A stretch of 64,000 nucleotides of DNA from the NCBI GenBank assembly GCA_018806915.1, contig JAGKQI010000099.1, forward strand, positions 558,001 to 622,000, written 5' to 3'. The notes beneath the pieces are model-generated. The model ran no database searches and was not told where the DNA came from. It worked only from the letters and a program-made list of their open reading frames with translations. Source of the stretch: Phytophthora colocasiae. Taxonomy: Eukaryota; Oomycota; Peronosporomycetes; Peronosporales; Peronosporaceae. Position numbers and translations under genes: made by a program. Position 1 is the first letter of the stretch. Every line of letters starts with the position of its first letter. This document shows positions 9,931 to 21,100 of this stretch, piece by piece.

Positions 9931-12243
9931 TTAGCAGTGACAGGTGCTGCACACGTTCGAAGCCGTACGCCCCAGGTATCGCTGGAGCAAAGCTTGGCGC
10001 TTCTCGACAGCAACTCCGCTGCTCTTCAGCGGCACACGGTAAGCTGCCTGGCCGCGAACAGGAGCGATCTTGAAGTCACCTAGCAGCTCTGGGCATTGTT
10101 TCAAGCCTTCGCCAATCTGCTGACACTCGTTCAAAAGATCGAAAGCCGTCGAGTGAGGTACCACCGAGTCGTGGCGGTAGTCCGGGTGTGCACGAACGTA
10201 TCGACGCATCCAGGTAGCCGCAGTAGGCAGCTCCCCCGTTGCACGCTTGCTAATGAGGCACATGTACTTCTCCACGAGCGTTCGTGTGGCTTCATCACAC
10301 TCAATGTAGTCCAGGTAGGCGTACACGAGCGGAATCAGGCCTGGGAAGTATGAGCCCTTGCCCAGCATGATTTCAGCAATCGTCATGAGCTCAGATCGAT
10401 CAGGGTCATCGTGCAGGTGGCATGGACCCTTAGAGCCGCAGTCATCAACCTCAGGTGGTGCCATGTGACACCTGAAGTGGAATTTCTCGTCCAGCACAGC
10501 GTTCACACGGTGTGCAGCCTCCATGTTGTCGTTCACCTTAGAAAGCGGGGTGTACAGGTTCAGGTCAAACGTGAGAATGACGCGCGACACCAGAGCGATG
10601 AACACCGTGAATGCTGCGTTCTCAAAGTCTGTCAACTGGATCTCCATGGAACGGAACTCGGTGCGCCAGCCGATGTGTGGACCTTCAGCGCTCGACGGAG
10701 CTGGCGGGGGCGGTTTCCAGCGCACAGTCTGCCAATTCGTGGACTGGATGTTCTCGAAGTGATCTGTTTCGTGCTCGTTGTCCAGGTGCAGACGCTGCTT
10801 GTAGATCACCAGAGGATCACGGATGAACAGATGAGAGATGTGGAGCGCAAGGAGGCGGTCTACTCCTGCGTCGATCAGCGTCTTGTAAGATTCTTCGTCG
10901 TACGGGACGTCAACGTCGTTGTACTTGTCTGTCGACGTGTGCGGATCTTCTCCCTGCTTGTGGTTGCAGATGAACGTCGAGATGCCTTCGTAGCGAGACT
11001 TGGGTAGACGCTTGACGCCATCGCCAGCCATCTTCGCATACTTCGCCTTGGTTTCAGGGTCTGTCGGAGGTGGGGCTTCACCCAATTCCTGGGGTGTGCG
11101 GTCATCCACCGCGGCAGAAATCGTAGCCCAACGCACATCCGTATCGGCCAAACGGCCCTTCAAGATAGGCGTGGCAGCCGTCAACGCCAGCAAAATGGGT
11201 GAGAGGACGCCCAAGTGGTCGTACAAGTGTCGCGACTCACCCACATTCTTGGCCTGGAAGGTCACTTGTAGGCAGCACATGCCCATGCCGAAGGCCATCG
11301 CGTCCATGTGGATGAAACCCGGGTACGGCTCGGCCTTGCGATCGGGATCCACTATCGAGAGCTTGCGAATCAACTTGGGGTCGCTCTCCACAGTCTTCCT
11401 AAGTGTAGTTGGTGGCGGAGGCGACTTGGATTCGGCGTTGTCATCCGAGTTCGACGTCGAACTGGGGGACGTCGGTGCTGATCCGTACGGACTTGTATCT
11501 CTCTTGGTCTCGTACTTAGGGCGCGACTTCTCCGCATTCCATGTGGCCTGCTCTTCTTCCTGCCTCGCCTCCGTGTACACATCACGGAAGATCGGTACGC
11601 GAATATCCACCTTCCTGGTGCGACGCTGACGGATGTTCCTCGTCAGTGTGGCAAACCGCGGGTGCGGGTTGATGATAGCGTCACTGACGTAGTCCGACAT
11701 AGCCACAGAGCCGTGTGGCTGGCTGGGCGGCACCGTGAAGTCGCCGACTCCCATCATAGGGAACGCCGTGACGGACGGCGCAATCTCGTCCTCATTCAGC
11801 AGAGCCAACAGTCGTGCACGACGCAGACGCATGTTGCCTTCGACCTTGCGCAGATCGCTGGTGAAGCCTCCATAGGGCGCGCTGGGCGTGCCTTCGATCA
11901 TCCAGGCACCGTACTCTGGCACCCAGTTGCAACCATCAACGCACGGCCCAGCCGCTGTGGGGCTTCCTGGGTCACGACCCTGTTCCGTGGACTTCTTCTC
12001 CTTATCCTGGAGCTGGTGCAGGATCTCGGCACCTCGCAGTGCCAGACGCGCGCGCTTGGACTCTTTATCCATCTGGAAGACGCCGTACTCGAGCTCGTCG
12101 CCCCACTTGAGCTCGTCGCCCTCAATGTCCTTGACGCGGTTGTACGTGTGCAGGAACTGGTCGATGCCCTGTGTGCGCACATGCTGCAGCCATTCCAATG
12201 CGTCCGGCCAGTCCAGCGGACTGCCCTCCACGAGAAGACCCAT
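9931..12243 (-). CDS. Glutamate-cysteine ligase catalytic subunit
   Basis: Intronless. The start is taken at the ATG ending at 12243 (MGLLVEGSPLDWPDALEW, typical of the family), giving 770 aa; the frame stays open 24 codons upstream without conservation. It catalyses ATP-dependent gamma-glutamylcysteine formation, the rate-limiting step of glutathione synthesis, in the cytosol. Family signatures include LKWGDELEYG near the N-terminus (the glutamate/metal site), the HMDAMAFGMGMCCLQVTFQ block, EGISTFICNH and FRSMEIQLTDFENAAF. The length is near the usual 640-770 of eukaryotic catalytic subunits. A low-complexity Pro/Ser segment around residues 265-305 is an oomycete-type insert. No regulatory subunit is encoded in this window. 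Confidence 0.95.
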   Translation of the reverse strand: MGLLVEGSPLDWPDALEWLQHVRTQGIDQFLHTYNRVKDIEGDELKWGDELEYGVFQMDKESKRARLALRGAEILHQLQDKEKKSTEQGRDPGSPTAAGPCVDGCNWVPEYGAWMIEGTPSAPYGGFTSDLRKVEGNMRLRRARLLALLNEDEIAPSVTAFPMMGVGDFTVPPSQPHGSVAMSDYVSDAIINPHPRFATLTRNIRQRRTRKVDIRVPIFRDVYTEARQEEEQATWNAEKSRPKYETKRDTSPYGSAPTSPSSTSNSDDNAESKSPPPPTTLRKTVESDPKLIRKLSIVDPDRKAEPYPGFIHMDAMAFGMGMCCLQVTFQAKNVGESRHLYDHLGVLSPILLALTAATPILKGRLADTDVRWATISAAVDDRTPQELGEAPPPTDPETKAKYAKMAGDGVKRLPKSRYEGISTFICNHKQGEDPHTSTDKYNDVDVPYDEESYKTLIDAGVDRLLALHISHLFIRDPLVIYKQRLHLDNEHETDHFENIQSTNWQTVRWKPPPPAPSSAEGPHIGWRTEFRSMEIQLTDFENAAFTVFIALVSRVILTFDLNLYTPLSKVNDNMEAAHRVNAVLDEKFHFRCHMAPPEVDDCGSKGPCHLHDDPDRSELMTIAEIMLGKGSYFPGLIPLVYAYLDYIECDEATRTLVEKYMCLISKRATGELPTAATWMRRYVRAHPDYRHDSVVPHSTAFDLLNECQQIGEGLKQCPELLGDFKIAPVRGQAAYRVPLKSSGVAVEKRQALLQRYLGRTASNVCSTCHC

Positions 12244-12976
12244 TATGCAAACGGAGCTTGGATCTCTTGCGTACGGGTGGGGGAATCGGGATGTGGAGCG
12301 GGTGGAGCACACCAACTACGCAGACGATGACAGCTACGGTATGTTTGGGCGGAACAGACAGATGACGCGATCACAAGCTGTCCTGCGATACGCGGGATTT
12401 TTAGCCAATAGAATTCTGACGAAGCTAGGGGATACAGATCTGTCTGCTGACGTAATCGGTTTACCGCCTGAAATCTTCGAACAATTATGAGTGATGGTCA
12501 ATTTGACAAGCGCTTCGTCGGCAACTTGCCAACGGTGCTTGCTACCTGGCTGCTACATCTGCATTGGTGTGGCTGACGATTCTTGAATCTGCTCTGGAAG
12601 CACAATTGCTGCTCAAGTGGCTTGCCGCCAATGCGTGACCATGAGTTGTTACACAACCGTCAACATTTTGGCAAGGCGGTTGCATCTTCGGTTCTGTTGG
12701 CTTAAAGGCGATGAAAGGACGGAACACTTTGCTGTGTTGCAGTGCCTGCGAAGTGTCTGCAGCGACGGAACGCTCATGCCGCCGTTGAAGCACGCCAGCA
12801 TTCCCGGCACATCTTCAAAAGGTCGTCACGGAGGTACATATGCATTGTTTGTAGCGAGTGGTGTGTTACCTGTACATGCATTGCATGTTTAGCTGCTCGC
12901 GCTGAGTATAGCTAGTTGTCGTCTATGGACCACTCAGGCCGCGTAATAACCATGGCTGTCGCAGGCTCAACGACAT
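12244..12976. other. Intergenic region, no gene recognised
   Basis: 733 bp between the start of glutamate-cysteine ligase and the end of the sulfatase-like gene, both on the minus strand. A 91-codon plus-strand frame at 12617-12892 has no recognisable motif. I see nothing supportable beyond promoter sequence. Confidence 0.4.
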
Positions 12977-15604
12977 CTATCCACCCGCTGCCTGCCGGTC
13001 ACACATGGGCTGCACCAAGCACTTGTTGTCCCAGCGGTGCTTGAAATACGCATTGAGAGCGCGACCGTCGTCGCATATCCGTAGCAGTTCGTGCACGCGC
13101 TCGTCCGATAGCTCACCCATGAGGTCGTGCTTCTGCTGCGGATCGCGCTGCGTATGGTAGGCGCGCACAGCATCCGATCCGTCCGCGAAGAAGTGAAGTC
13201 GGATGTTGCCGACCACCGCCGCGAGATTCGTGGCCGGGTTGTTGGTGAAAGCCACCCGCTTTCCAACACCGTTGGGCGGCTTGCGCTTCAGTGACCGGCC
13301 GATACTGGTTTGCAGCAGACCTCCAACGGGGAGCCCTACGATATCGGCCAGCGTGTTCAGAATGTCGGACTGAGAGGTCGCATCGTCAAGCACCACCGGG
13401 GTCCTTATCCTGCCCTCGGCAATAATGGCGGCGGCTACTCGAGATGAGGCGATCTGGTCCTGCTCGGGTGTTGCACTGCCACGCTCGGGGGCCTGGCCAT
13501 GGTCTCCAACAACAACAACAATCGTGTTTTTCAGCACGTTGTCCCTTTCTAACTGCTCGATGAATCGACCAAATACCATGTCGGAGAAGTAGCGCAGCTC
13601 CACGTAGTCGCGGATGAGTTCCTCGTGCTCGTGGCCTTTGTAAAGCGGGGCGAATGCTTCCATCTCTGCTCGATGCTCCGTAGCATAGCGGAAGAACCAG
13701 TCAGGTCGTTCGTGAAAAGGCACGTGGCTTGAAATCGTGTAATGTGTAGCAAACCACGGCTTCGTCGACGCGGTGGTGACCGGAAGAGGCTTCTCCGTCT
13801 CGTTACTGGGCGTCTTCCTCTTTGCAGCGGCCACATCGCGCTCTGCTTGCTGCTTGGCAACATCTTGGGCAAATTGCCGAGTTCGGATGAGATGAGAGAG
13901 CGCTGTGTACGACAGATCGTCGTGAATGCCCCAGTAAGTGAGCATGTGATTGCCCTCAGACCAGTCGGTAAGCTTGAGATCGTTCTCCACAATATCAACC
14001 AACCCCCACCGGTCAAGTACCGTATCGAAGCCGTGCGCAGGGAGAAACGTGTCCCAGTAATCGTAGTCAGTGCGTGTTCCAGTGGTGAAAATCGTGTCGT
14101 AGCCTTTCGCTTTGAAAAGCTGTGGCAGCCCTGTGAGGTTCGTGTGGAGGCGACCTGTGGTCGTGCCGGTTTCGGTCACACTGTCGTACGGCATTTGTCC
14201 AAAGAGTAAGGTTTCAATAGACCGACTTGTCCGCCAGGTAGACCAGCAGTTCCGCAGCGCCACGCCTCGAGCCGCCCACCGATCAAAGTTGGGAGTCAGT
14301 GTCACGTTCGGTGGAAGCAAAGATGCAGTCGCGGCCTCCACCTCTTCCTCAAGAGTACTATCCAACAGGAATCGGGAATCTTGCATTCGGAAAGACTCCA
14401 TCACCAGCAACAACACATTGGGTTTTTCTTCGCGTTCAACCTTGATATCAAACGCCAATGGCCCATCAAATGCCAGCGTGCGGCGGTACAAGGAGTTCTC
14501 GTCGAAAATTTGACAAAGCTCAGTTTCTCGCTCGATGAACTCGCTCATTGGCCTGCTTGAGATGCTGCTCGAGCTTTGTTTTGCAACAAACTCAATACCA
14601 GTAGCAAGACGTAAGGGCTCGCTTAGTACTGGATTAAGTGCTATCAATCCCACCACCGTCGGCAATGTAGTTGCCAGCGCAAACGTAGCGTAAATGAAAG
14701 CCATTAGCAGCAGGAACAACGCGCTCAGTGGATTTAATCGAAACGAAACGTCTGTCAGACACGAACAATCGTTGTCATCGTCGTCGTCGCTTTCGTCTGA
14801 ATCTTCGGAATCTTCAGATGATTCTCCATCGTCTTTGTCGTCATGCAAGCGCTCATAGTCACTAGCTGCAACACCAACACCAATACACCACTGGTATATT
14901 CGACTGCGATGCACACAGCGGAGAACGTCCCAGTCCATAAGATTGATCCAGCACGCGCCCAACAGTCCAACAAATATGGCTAACCCCACTGTGAACAGCA
15001 TGGTCCAGAAGAGCACCCACCACTCTGCTGCATCAACCTCCAACTCGCCCGCAGCATCGCGCTCTCGGAAGTACATGACGACAAAGTCCGCTGAGAACCT
15101 CATCTTGCGTGCACGTAGGAACACCGAGTCCAGACACAGACCTCCGACAGCTAATAGAAACACGACTGTATACACTGCTAATCGTCCAAATTGTTCCGTG
15201 AGCACCACAGCTTCCTTCCATGTATCATCGTTAGTCTGCAGACCTTGCTCCACATCAGCAACAACAGTTTTCTTCGCTGCTTCCTTCTCTCTCCGTCGAC
15301 GCATCAACTTGTAGCGCTCTGCTGGGGACTTGAGTGTGACATAGTCAAATGTCCAAAGCACGATGAGCATGATAATGCACACGCAGAGATCTTCCATGGC
15401 ACCAAGCAGCAGCCCGAGCAGAGCCACCCCCCACGTTTGTTGCCAGGCATTTGCCCACCTGTCCAGAACGACGGGAAGTGTCCACAGTCGCGTGACGCCG
15501 CCGTAACCCAGCAAGGCTACGGCCAGCAACGCCCAGTCTGTCCAGCGGTGCACGCGCAAGTAGACGGTGGCCTGCAGCCAGCGACTAAGATGGGGGCGCA
15601 GCAT
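12977..15604 (-). CDS. Polytopic membrane sulfatase/phosphotransferase, LTA-synthase-like architecture
   Basis: Intronless 875-aa protein. The N-terminal half has about five to six membrane segments (near 25-45, 58-85, 140-160, 197-222, 292-325), with a highly acidic Asp/Glu/Ser run at about 251-280 between them. Residues about 395-830 form an alkaline-phosphatase-superfamily domain (PF00884 type): NVLLLVMESFR places metal ligand Glu403, STWRTSRS gives a candidate Thr/Ser nucleophile (Thr459 by analogy), HVPFH and VVVVGDHGQ provide further metal ligands. TM segments followed by such a domain resemble bacterial lipoteichoic acid synthases and phosphoethanolamine transferases, which transfer phospho-groups outside the membrane. 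The substrate here is unknown. The domain call is good; the specific activity is inference. Confidence 0.8.
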   Translation of the reverse strand: MLRPHLSRWLQATVYLRVHRWTDWALLAVALLGYGGVTRLWTLPVVLDRWANAWQQTWGVALLGLLLGAMEDLCVCIIMLIVLWTFDYVTLKSPAERYKLMRRRREKEAAKKTVVADVEQGLQTNDDTWKEAVVLTEQFGRLAVYTVVFLLAVGGLCLDSVFLRARKMRFSADFVVMYFRERDAAGELEVDAAEWWVLFWTMLFTVGLAIFVGLLGACWINLMDWDVLRCVHRSRIYQWCIGVGVAASDYERLHDDKDDGESSEDSEDSDESDDDDDNDCSCLTDVSFRLNPLSALFLLLMAFIYATFALATTLPTVVGLIALNPVLSEPLRLATGIEFVAKQSSSSISSRPMSEFIERETELCQIFDENSLYRRTLAFDGPLAFDIKVEREEKPNVLLLVMESFRMQDSRFLLDSTLEEEVEAATASLLPPNVTLTPNFDRWAARGVALRNCWSTWRTSRSIETLLFGQMPYDSVTETGTTTGRLHTNLTGLPQLFKAKGYDTIFTTGTRTDYDYWDTFLPAHGFDTVLDRWGLVDIVENDLKLTDWSEGNHMLTYWGIHDDLSYTALSHLIRTRQFAQDVAKQQAERDVAAAKRKTPSNETEKPLPVTTASTKPWFATHYTISSHVPFHERPDWFFRYATEHRAEMEAFAPLYKGHEHEELIRDYVELRYFSDMVFGRFIEQLERDNVLKNTIVVVVGDHGQAPERGSATPEQDQIASSRVAAAIIAEGRIRTPVVLDDATSQSDILNTLADIVGLPVGGLLQTSIGRSLKRKPPNGVGKRVAFTNNPATNLAAVVGNIRLHFFADGSDAVRAYHTQRDPQQKHDLMGELSDERVHELLRICDDGRALNAYFKHRWDNKCLVQPMCDRQAAGG

Positions 15605-18046
15605 CGTGGAAGTTGTAGTAGTGCGCAGCGCAGTGAAGGACGTGCTGAGTGCGAAGAAGTCGTAGAACTGTTCCAGTGCTGGAAGAGCCTTGGCATGCGC
15701 GGCACTGCAGTGCAGGAGCGAAAGGAAAGGAGCGCTTGGGATCGTTGTTGTGCCTTTTTATCGCATTATTGCAGTATGGTTTGATGGAGGGAGTGCAAAA
15801 CAGTGATTGAATTGGATCGTCTGGGATCATTTTATACGATTTTCAATTTATGTATTTATGCAGGGATTATAGTTGTAGAGAAGATTCATAATAGTGAGCG
15901 GGCTGTTACTGAGAGCAAGGTTTCACGACGCGACTTGGAGTCGTGCGGCTCTCGGTTTTAGAAAACCTGTTCTCTTGAGCGTCGTGCGTGACCTGAGCAT
16001 TGGCAGGGATGCGTGCACGACACATTGGAAAAGAGCAGTTTCCTGGATGAGCACTACGCTTACATTGTCGCTTCGCATGTGAAACGTCGCGAATGGTTGG
16101 CTACCCAGGACTGACTTGGTCACCGCGCCAAGGTGCATGCTTCTCTACGAGAAGCGTTCCTACCTTGATCACAATAGCGGCTTCAGCTTCTTCAGCTGGA
16201 GCACACTGGTGCCGAAAATTGCCACACACGGACACACGTCGCAGTAAAATTTCCGTTACGATACAATTTTTGGAGACAAAATTTGGGAAAGAAAATGACG
16301 GACGTCGCGAAAGAGATCACGCCGGGAGCACCAGCGCTGGACGCTCTCTGGAGCATGAATTCAAACCGCCGGGCAGCCGAGTTCCTCTCTGCCTGCAACT
16401 GCAAGTGCTCCGGGCAGCTTTTTGGTGCTTCGTGTCGGTGTGCCCGTTCGAGCACCAGTCATTCCGAGTCCCGCGTTGCAGCTTGGGCGTGAGGGGCAAA
16501 TTGGGCTCCAGCTTGGGGCTGTTTGGTCCGTAACATGGCACCGCCCGCTTCAAGTGTTCAGCTCCAACTGGTGTGAGAAATCGATCTCTGCCACACAGCG
16601 ATTAATGCGAAACGGCCTCGGCTCACGCATGCTGCGAAACGAACTGACGGCAGTCACCCTGCAATAATGCTACAGCTTCCCGCTGGGAGCTACAGCTCGG
16701 CACCGCTAGACTTCTTACATGAAGCAGATCCAAGGCTCGAAGCGAAGGTGTCGACCACCGCTGCAATGGCTGCTCTCTGTTGCCTCGGAGGTAGCCATTT
16801 GTGTGCGGGTTCTGCACGGGAACAATGGATACGCTCGGTGTCTTCATTCGCGCAGCCGCATGATGCAGGCCGACTCGGCCGCCGAGCCCCGTGCTATGCG
16901 CGCTTTGTTCGAGAATGTTCCGACAATCGCGGCCACGGCGAGATGGATGCTGGCAAAGCCCTTCCCGGCAGGCTGCAGGCGGCGGCAGCAGCTCATGCAG
17001 CTGTGCGCTTCACGGCGATCTTCTAGCGGTGTACGAAAGGCATCTTCAATTGAAAAGCTCCAACCAGCCAAGGGGCACAGCTGACTCAGCCGCGAGCTCT
17101 AGCCCGTCTTCATCACGCCGGTGCGACAATTGCCTCGGTCATGTCTTTGGCACGGGGGACGATCTCCAACTTGGAGACTCCAACCTGCAAGGTACAGGTA
17201 CAGGTTGCCTTTGTGGAGCAGGCCAACGCGCCGCAATGCAGCATGCACTGCAAAGCTTTGTGGCCTAAGTTGTCGGTCTTTAGCCTATCTGACGAGCATA
17301 CTCGTGGCCAACAAGGAGGTACGAGTTGCTGCAGCCAGCTGACTCAATCAGCAGCCTGGACGCAGCAGCCAGCACGGTCCTGATTCATGCGGGGGGTAGG
17401 GAGGGGGCTGTGCGTCCCCCCGCCGCTGCCCTCGAGTTGCAAACAACTTCAAGTGGCCATCGCACAGGTGCAGGAAGAAAACAAGGCTAGACTCCTTGAA
17501 ATATACGCCCAGGAGCTTATATCCTCTGGTGACGACGTCAGCGCGGCGACACAGACCGATTCAGTGCGATTGCCAGTTCCATGACGGTTTTACATGGCGG
17601 ATCTCTCAGATGGCTTCTTTTGTGTGTTACACGCAAACCCTGCTAAACATGATATGGCTTGCGTGATGCGCTGCGATCCTGTTCCTTGAAGTGACAACTT
17701 CGCACCTAGCCGAGAACTATTGCCCTCTTGTTTTGGTCGATTTTTGGTGTGCTTTTGACGGCTTGTAGTAATTTTTCACACCGTGTTTTGCGAATTCCTC
17801 GAGAGGGGCAGAAACAAGCACGCCCATCTTCTGAGATCCATACAAACGCCAAGTGTGGTGCAGACAGGACAGACCAGGCGATCGGTTTGTGCAGGGGAGA
17901 ATTTTTCTCTGGAGAGGAGAGAGCGCGAACAGAGGGCGCGCTGCCTAGGGGAAGTCCAGCCGTCTGCCCGCGGGCTTTGCAATCCTCCGGGCCATAGCTA
18001 CTTTTGCGGGGAGGACGACGAGAGCGCGCAGCCCGGCATAGAGACG
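15605..18046. other. 2.4-kb gene-poor region upstream of the myosin gene
   Basis: GC-rich stretch from 16.2 to 17.6 kb full of short overlapping frames in all phases, none with a recognisable domain. The frame ending at 17584 reads like the end of a real protein (QVQEENKARLLEIYAQELIS, a helical heptad-like stretch), but it cannot be joined upstream without frame breaks. A decayed coiled-coil gene is possible. The rest is promoter and leader of the myosin gene. Confidence 0.3.
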
Positions 18047-18064
18047 AGAGAGAGAGAGAGAGAG
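18047..18064 (+). repeat. GA microsatellite in the myosin 5' leader
   Basis: A run of about eight to nine GA dinucleotides lies about 95 nt before the myosin start codon, within a purine-rich stretch. It may be leader or promoter sequence; no function is visible. Confidence 0.7.
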
Positions 18065-18156
18065 CCCCAAAGCGAGGCCGGCCTGTTGTACATACCCCCC
18101 ACGAGCGCCGCCACCTCCTTCCTTTCCCCCTTCCTGTGCCCGTTCAGTCCGTCACC

Positions 18157-21100
18157 ATGGAAGACCAGCAGACTAAGGTGCGATATATTATCCCTGTCGC
18201 TTTAGGCTAAACCCCCTGTCGCTTTAAGCTAAACTTGTCGATGCAAAATAGATTTATGTGCCTGACCCGGAAGTGACCTGGGTGGAAGCTACTATCACCA
18301 AGGGCCATGTCGTGAGCGAGACCACCGTGGAGGTGATGATCGAGGGCGACTCGACCGAGGAGAATGCCGACAAGCAGCCTGAGGCCGGCTCCATCCGCAA
18401 AATCGACGTACGTTGTTGCCTATCCACCGATTTGCCACGTTGTGAACCCATCTCACGTTGAATTGCGATCTTTTTGTGTCATACGAGCAGAAGTCCACGA
18501 TGCTGTTGCAGAATGCGCTGGTGTCCGAAGACGGCTGCGCTGATATGGTGAGCCTGAACTACCTGCACGAGCCTGCCATCCTGTTCAACCTCAAGCACCG
18601 TTTCCTGCGGCAAATCCCTTACACATACACTGGCGCCATTTGTATCGCCGTCAACCCAGTACGTGGCCTCATGTGTCCCACTATAAATGTACCTCAACCT
18701 GAGTTATTAACTTTTAACTGTTATTGCAGTACTCATGGCTCGATATCTACACCAAGGAGCTCCAGGAGCAATACTTGGAGCGCGACCGCAGTGAACTGCC
18801 TCCTCACGTGTACGCTACGAGTGCTGGAGCCTTCCAACACATGCGTGTGTTTGGAGAGGACCAGAGTATCCTGGTTAGTGGTGAATCTGGAGCTGGTAAG
18901 ACTGAAACGACCAAGATTTTGATGTCCCACTTGGCGTCGGCCGGCAGCCAATCCAATGCAGATGCCCAAGCGAAGGAGGCCAGCATTATTGAGCGTGTAT
19001 TGGACGCCAATCCGCTGATGGAGTCCTTCGGTAACGCTAAGACTTCTCGAAACGACAATTCCAGTCGATTTGGTAAATTCTCCGAGCTGCAGTTTGATGC
19101 GTTGGGTCAATTGGTTGGTGCCCGATCTCGCACATACCTGCTGGAGAAGAGTCGTGTGTCGCTCCAGGGTCTGGGCGAGCGCAACTACCACATTTTCTAC
19201 CAGCTTCTGGCTGCTCCCGAGGATGTGACCACGGAAGTGAAGGTCACGGGCATGCAGGCAAAGGATTTCCCGTTCATCAAGCCTCACGATGAAGATTTGG
19301 GCAATGGTATTGATGTCAGTGCTGGACTCAAGGATGCTGAGCGTTTCCAGCAGACGGTGTCGTGTTTGGAGACGATGAGTGTGTCCAAGGAGGACCAGAT
19401 GAGTATCTTCAAGGTCGTGGCTGCTATCCTGCATCTGTCCCGTCTGCAATTCGAGCCAATGCCTGGCAACGATGATGCCTCGCAGCTAACGTGCACCCCT
19501 GATAACCAGCGAGCGAGTGAGCTTGTGTCGCAGCTGCTGGAATTCGACGACAACCAGTTGCACACTGCGCTTTGCACGCGTGAGATGACGGCTGTCATGG
19601 AAACGTATGAAGTGCCGCTGAATGTATCGCAAGCAGAGGGAGCTCGTACGGCTCTAGGTGTTGCATTGTACTCGCACATGTTCTCGTGGCTGATCCACCG
19701 TGTGAATATGTCGACGAGCGCCCCGCATGCTGATGTGGCTCACAAGATTTGCATCTTGGATATCTTTGGTTTCGAAATCTTCGAGAAGAACTCGTTCGAG
19801 CAGTTGTGCATCAACTACGCCAATGAAAAACTGCAGCAGAAGTTCACTCAGGACGTGTTCAAGTCTATTCAGCAAGAGTATGAAGACGAAGGCATTTCCT
19901 GGACGCGCATTGAGTTCGCTGATAACGTCAATGTCCTGTCGCTGCTCGAGGGCCGTTTCGGTGTGTTGTCACTGCTGAACGAAGAGTGCATGCGTCCGAA
20001 GGGTAGCGACGCTGCGTTTGCCAACAAACTGAAGGCGCACTACAGCGACAACGACCGCTTTGAGTGCCCGCGTTTCGCCCGTGACGCCTTCGTTATCAAG
20101 CACTACGCCGGTCCCGTGCAATACGACACGAATGGCTTCCTGATTAAAAACACGGATGCTTTGCAGAACGACTTGATCATGCTGATCAAGAAGTCGAAGG
20201 CTCCGTTCCTCAAGAAGCTGTTCCCTGACGAGCACGTGGGTGATGCCATGACGGGCATCCCAGGCACGAGTGCGGCGTCTGCGGCTAACGCTTCGCGCGG
20301 ACGACCTGGTCTCAAGCGTAAGAACTCGATTGTTGCCGATACCGTGGGCACTCAGTTCAAGAGCCAACTGAACGGGCTCATGGAGGACATTCGCCGCACA
20401 AACGTGCACTACATTCGCTGCATCAAGCCCAACGGCAAGAAGAGTCCGCTTGTCTTCAACAAGCCGCGCGTGACGGAGCAGCTTCAGTGCGCAGGTGTGG
20501 TGGAGGCTGTGCGCATTAGCCGTATGGCGTACCCCAACCGTGTGCTGCAGACAATGTTCCTGGAGCGTTTCCGTGGCGTGGCCCCGACCACAACCGTCGA
20601 CGGCAAGCCTTCTGCGCTTGCCGTTCTTGCTGCTACTGCTGACGAGACCCCAGCTGATGAGGAGAAGACTGTCGCTGCTGTCCGAGAGCTTCTAGAGAGT
20701 CTGATGCCGGGCAAGGAGAGTGAGTACCAGATTGGTAAGACGCGCGTGTTCTTCCGCCAGGGGGCCCTCGAAGCGCTCGAGGAGCTCCGCACGCGCAAGT
20801 TCAACGCTGCTGCTGTGGTGCTTCAGCGTTACGCCAAAAAGTGGATGGCTATTGCGATATACCAAAAGATCAAGGAGGCTGCTATCGTTGCCCAGAAGGT
20901 GTACCGTGGTCACCGCGCCGTGGTGCAGTACAAGCAGCAGCGCAAGGCCGCCATCAGCGTACAGAAGTACGTGCGTCGCCACCGTGCCCAGCAACTGTTG
21001 GTGCGCATGCGTGAAGAGTACCGTGCCACGCAGATCCAGAACGTATGCAAGATGTTTGTTGCTCGTCGGAAGTACGTGGTGAAGGTGAAAGCTATTCGCA

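Noticed and set aside
11662..12330. 222-codon frame antisense to glutamate-cysteine ligase
   Set aside because: Lies wholly over a conserved sense gene, with no recognisable motifs.
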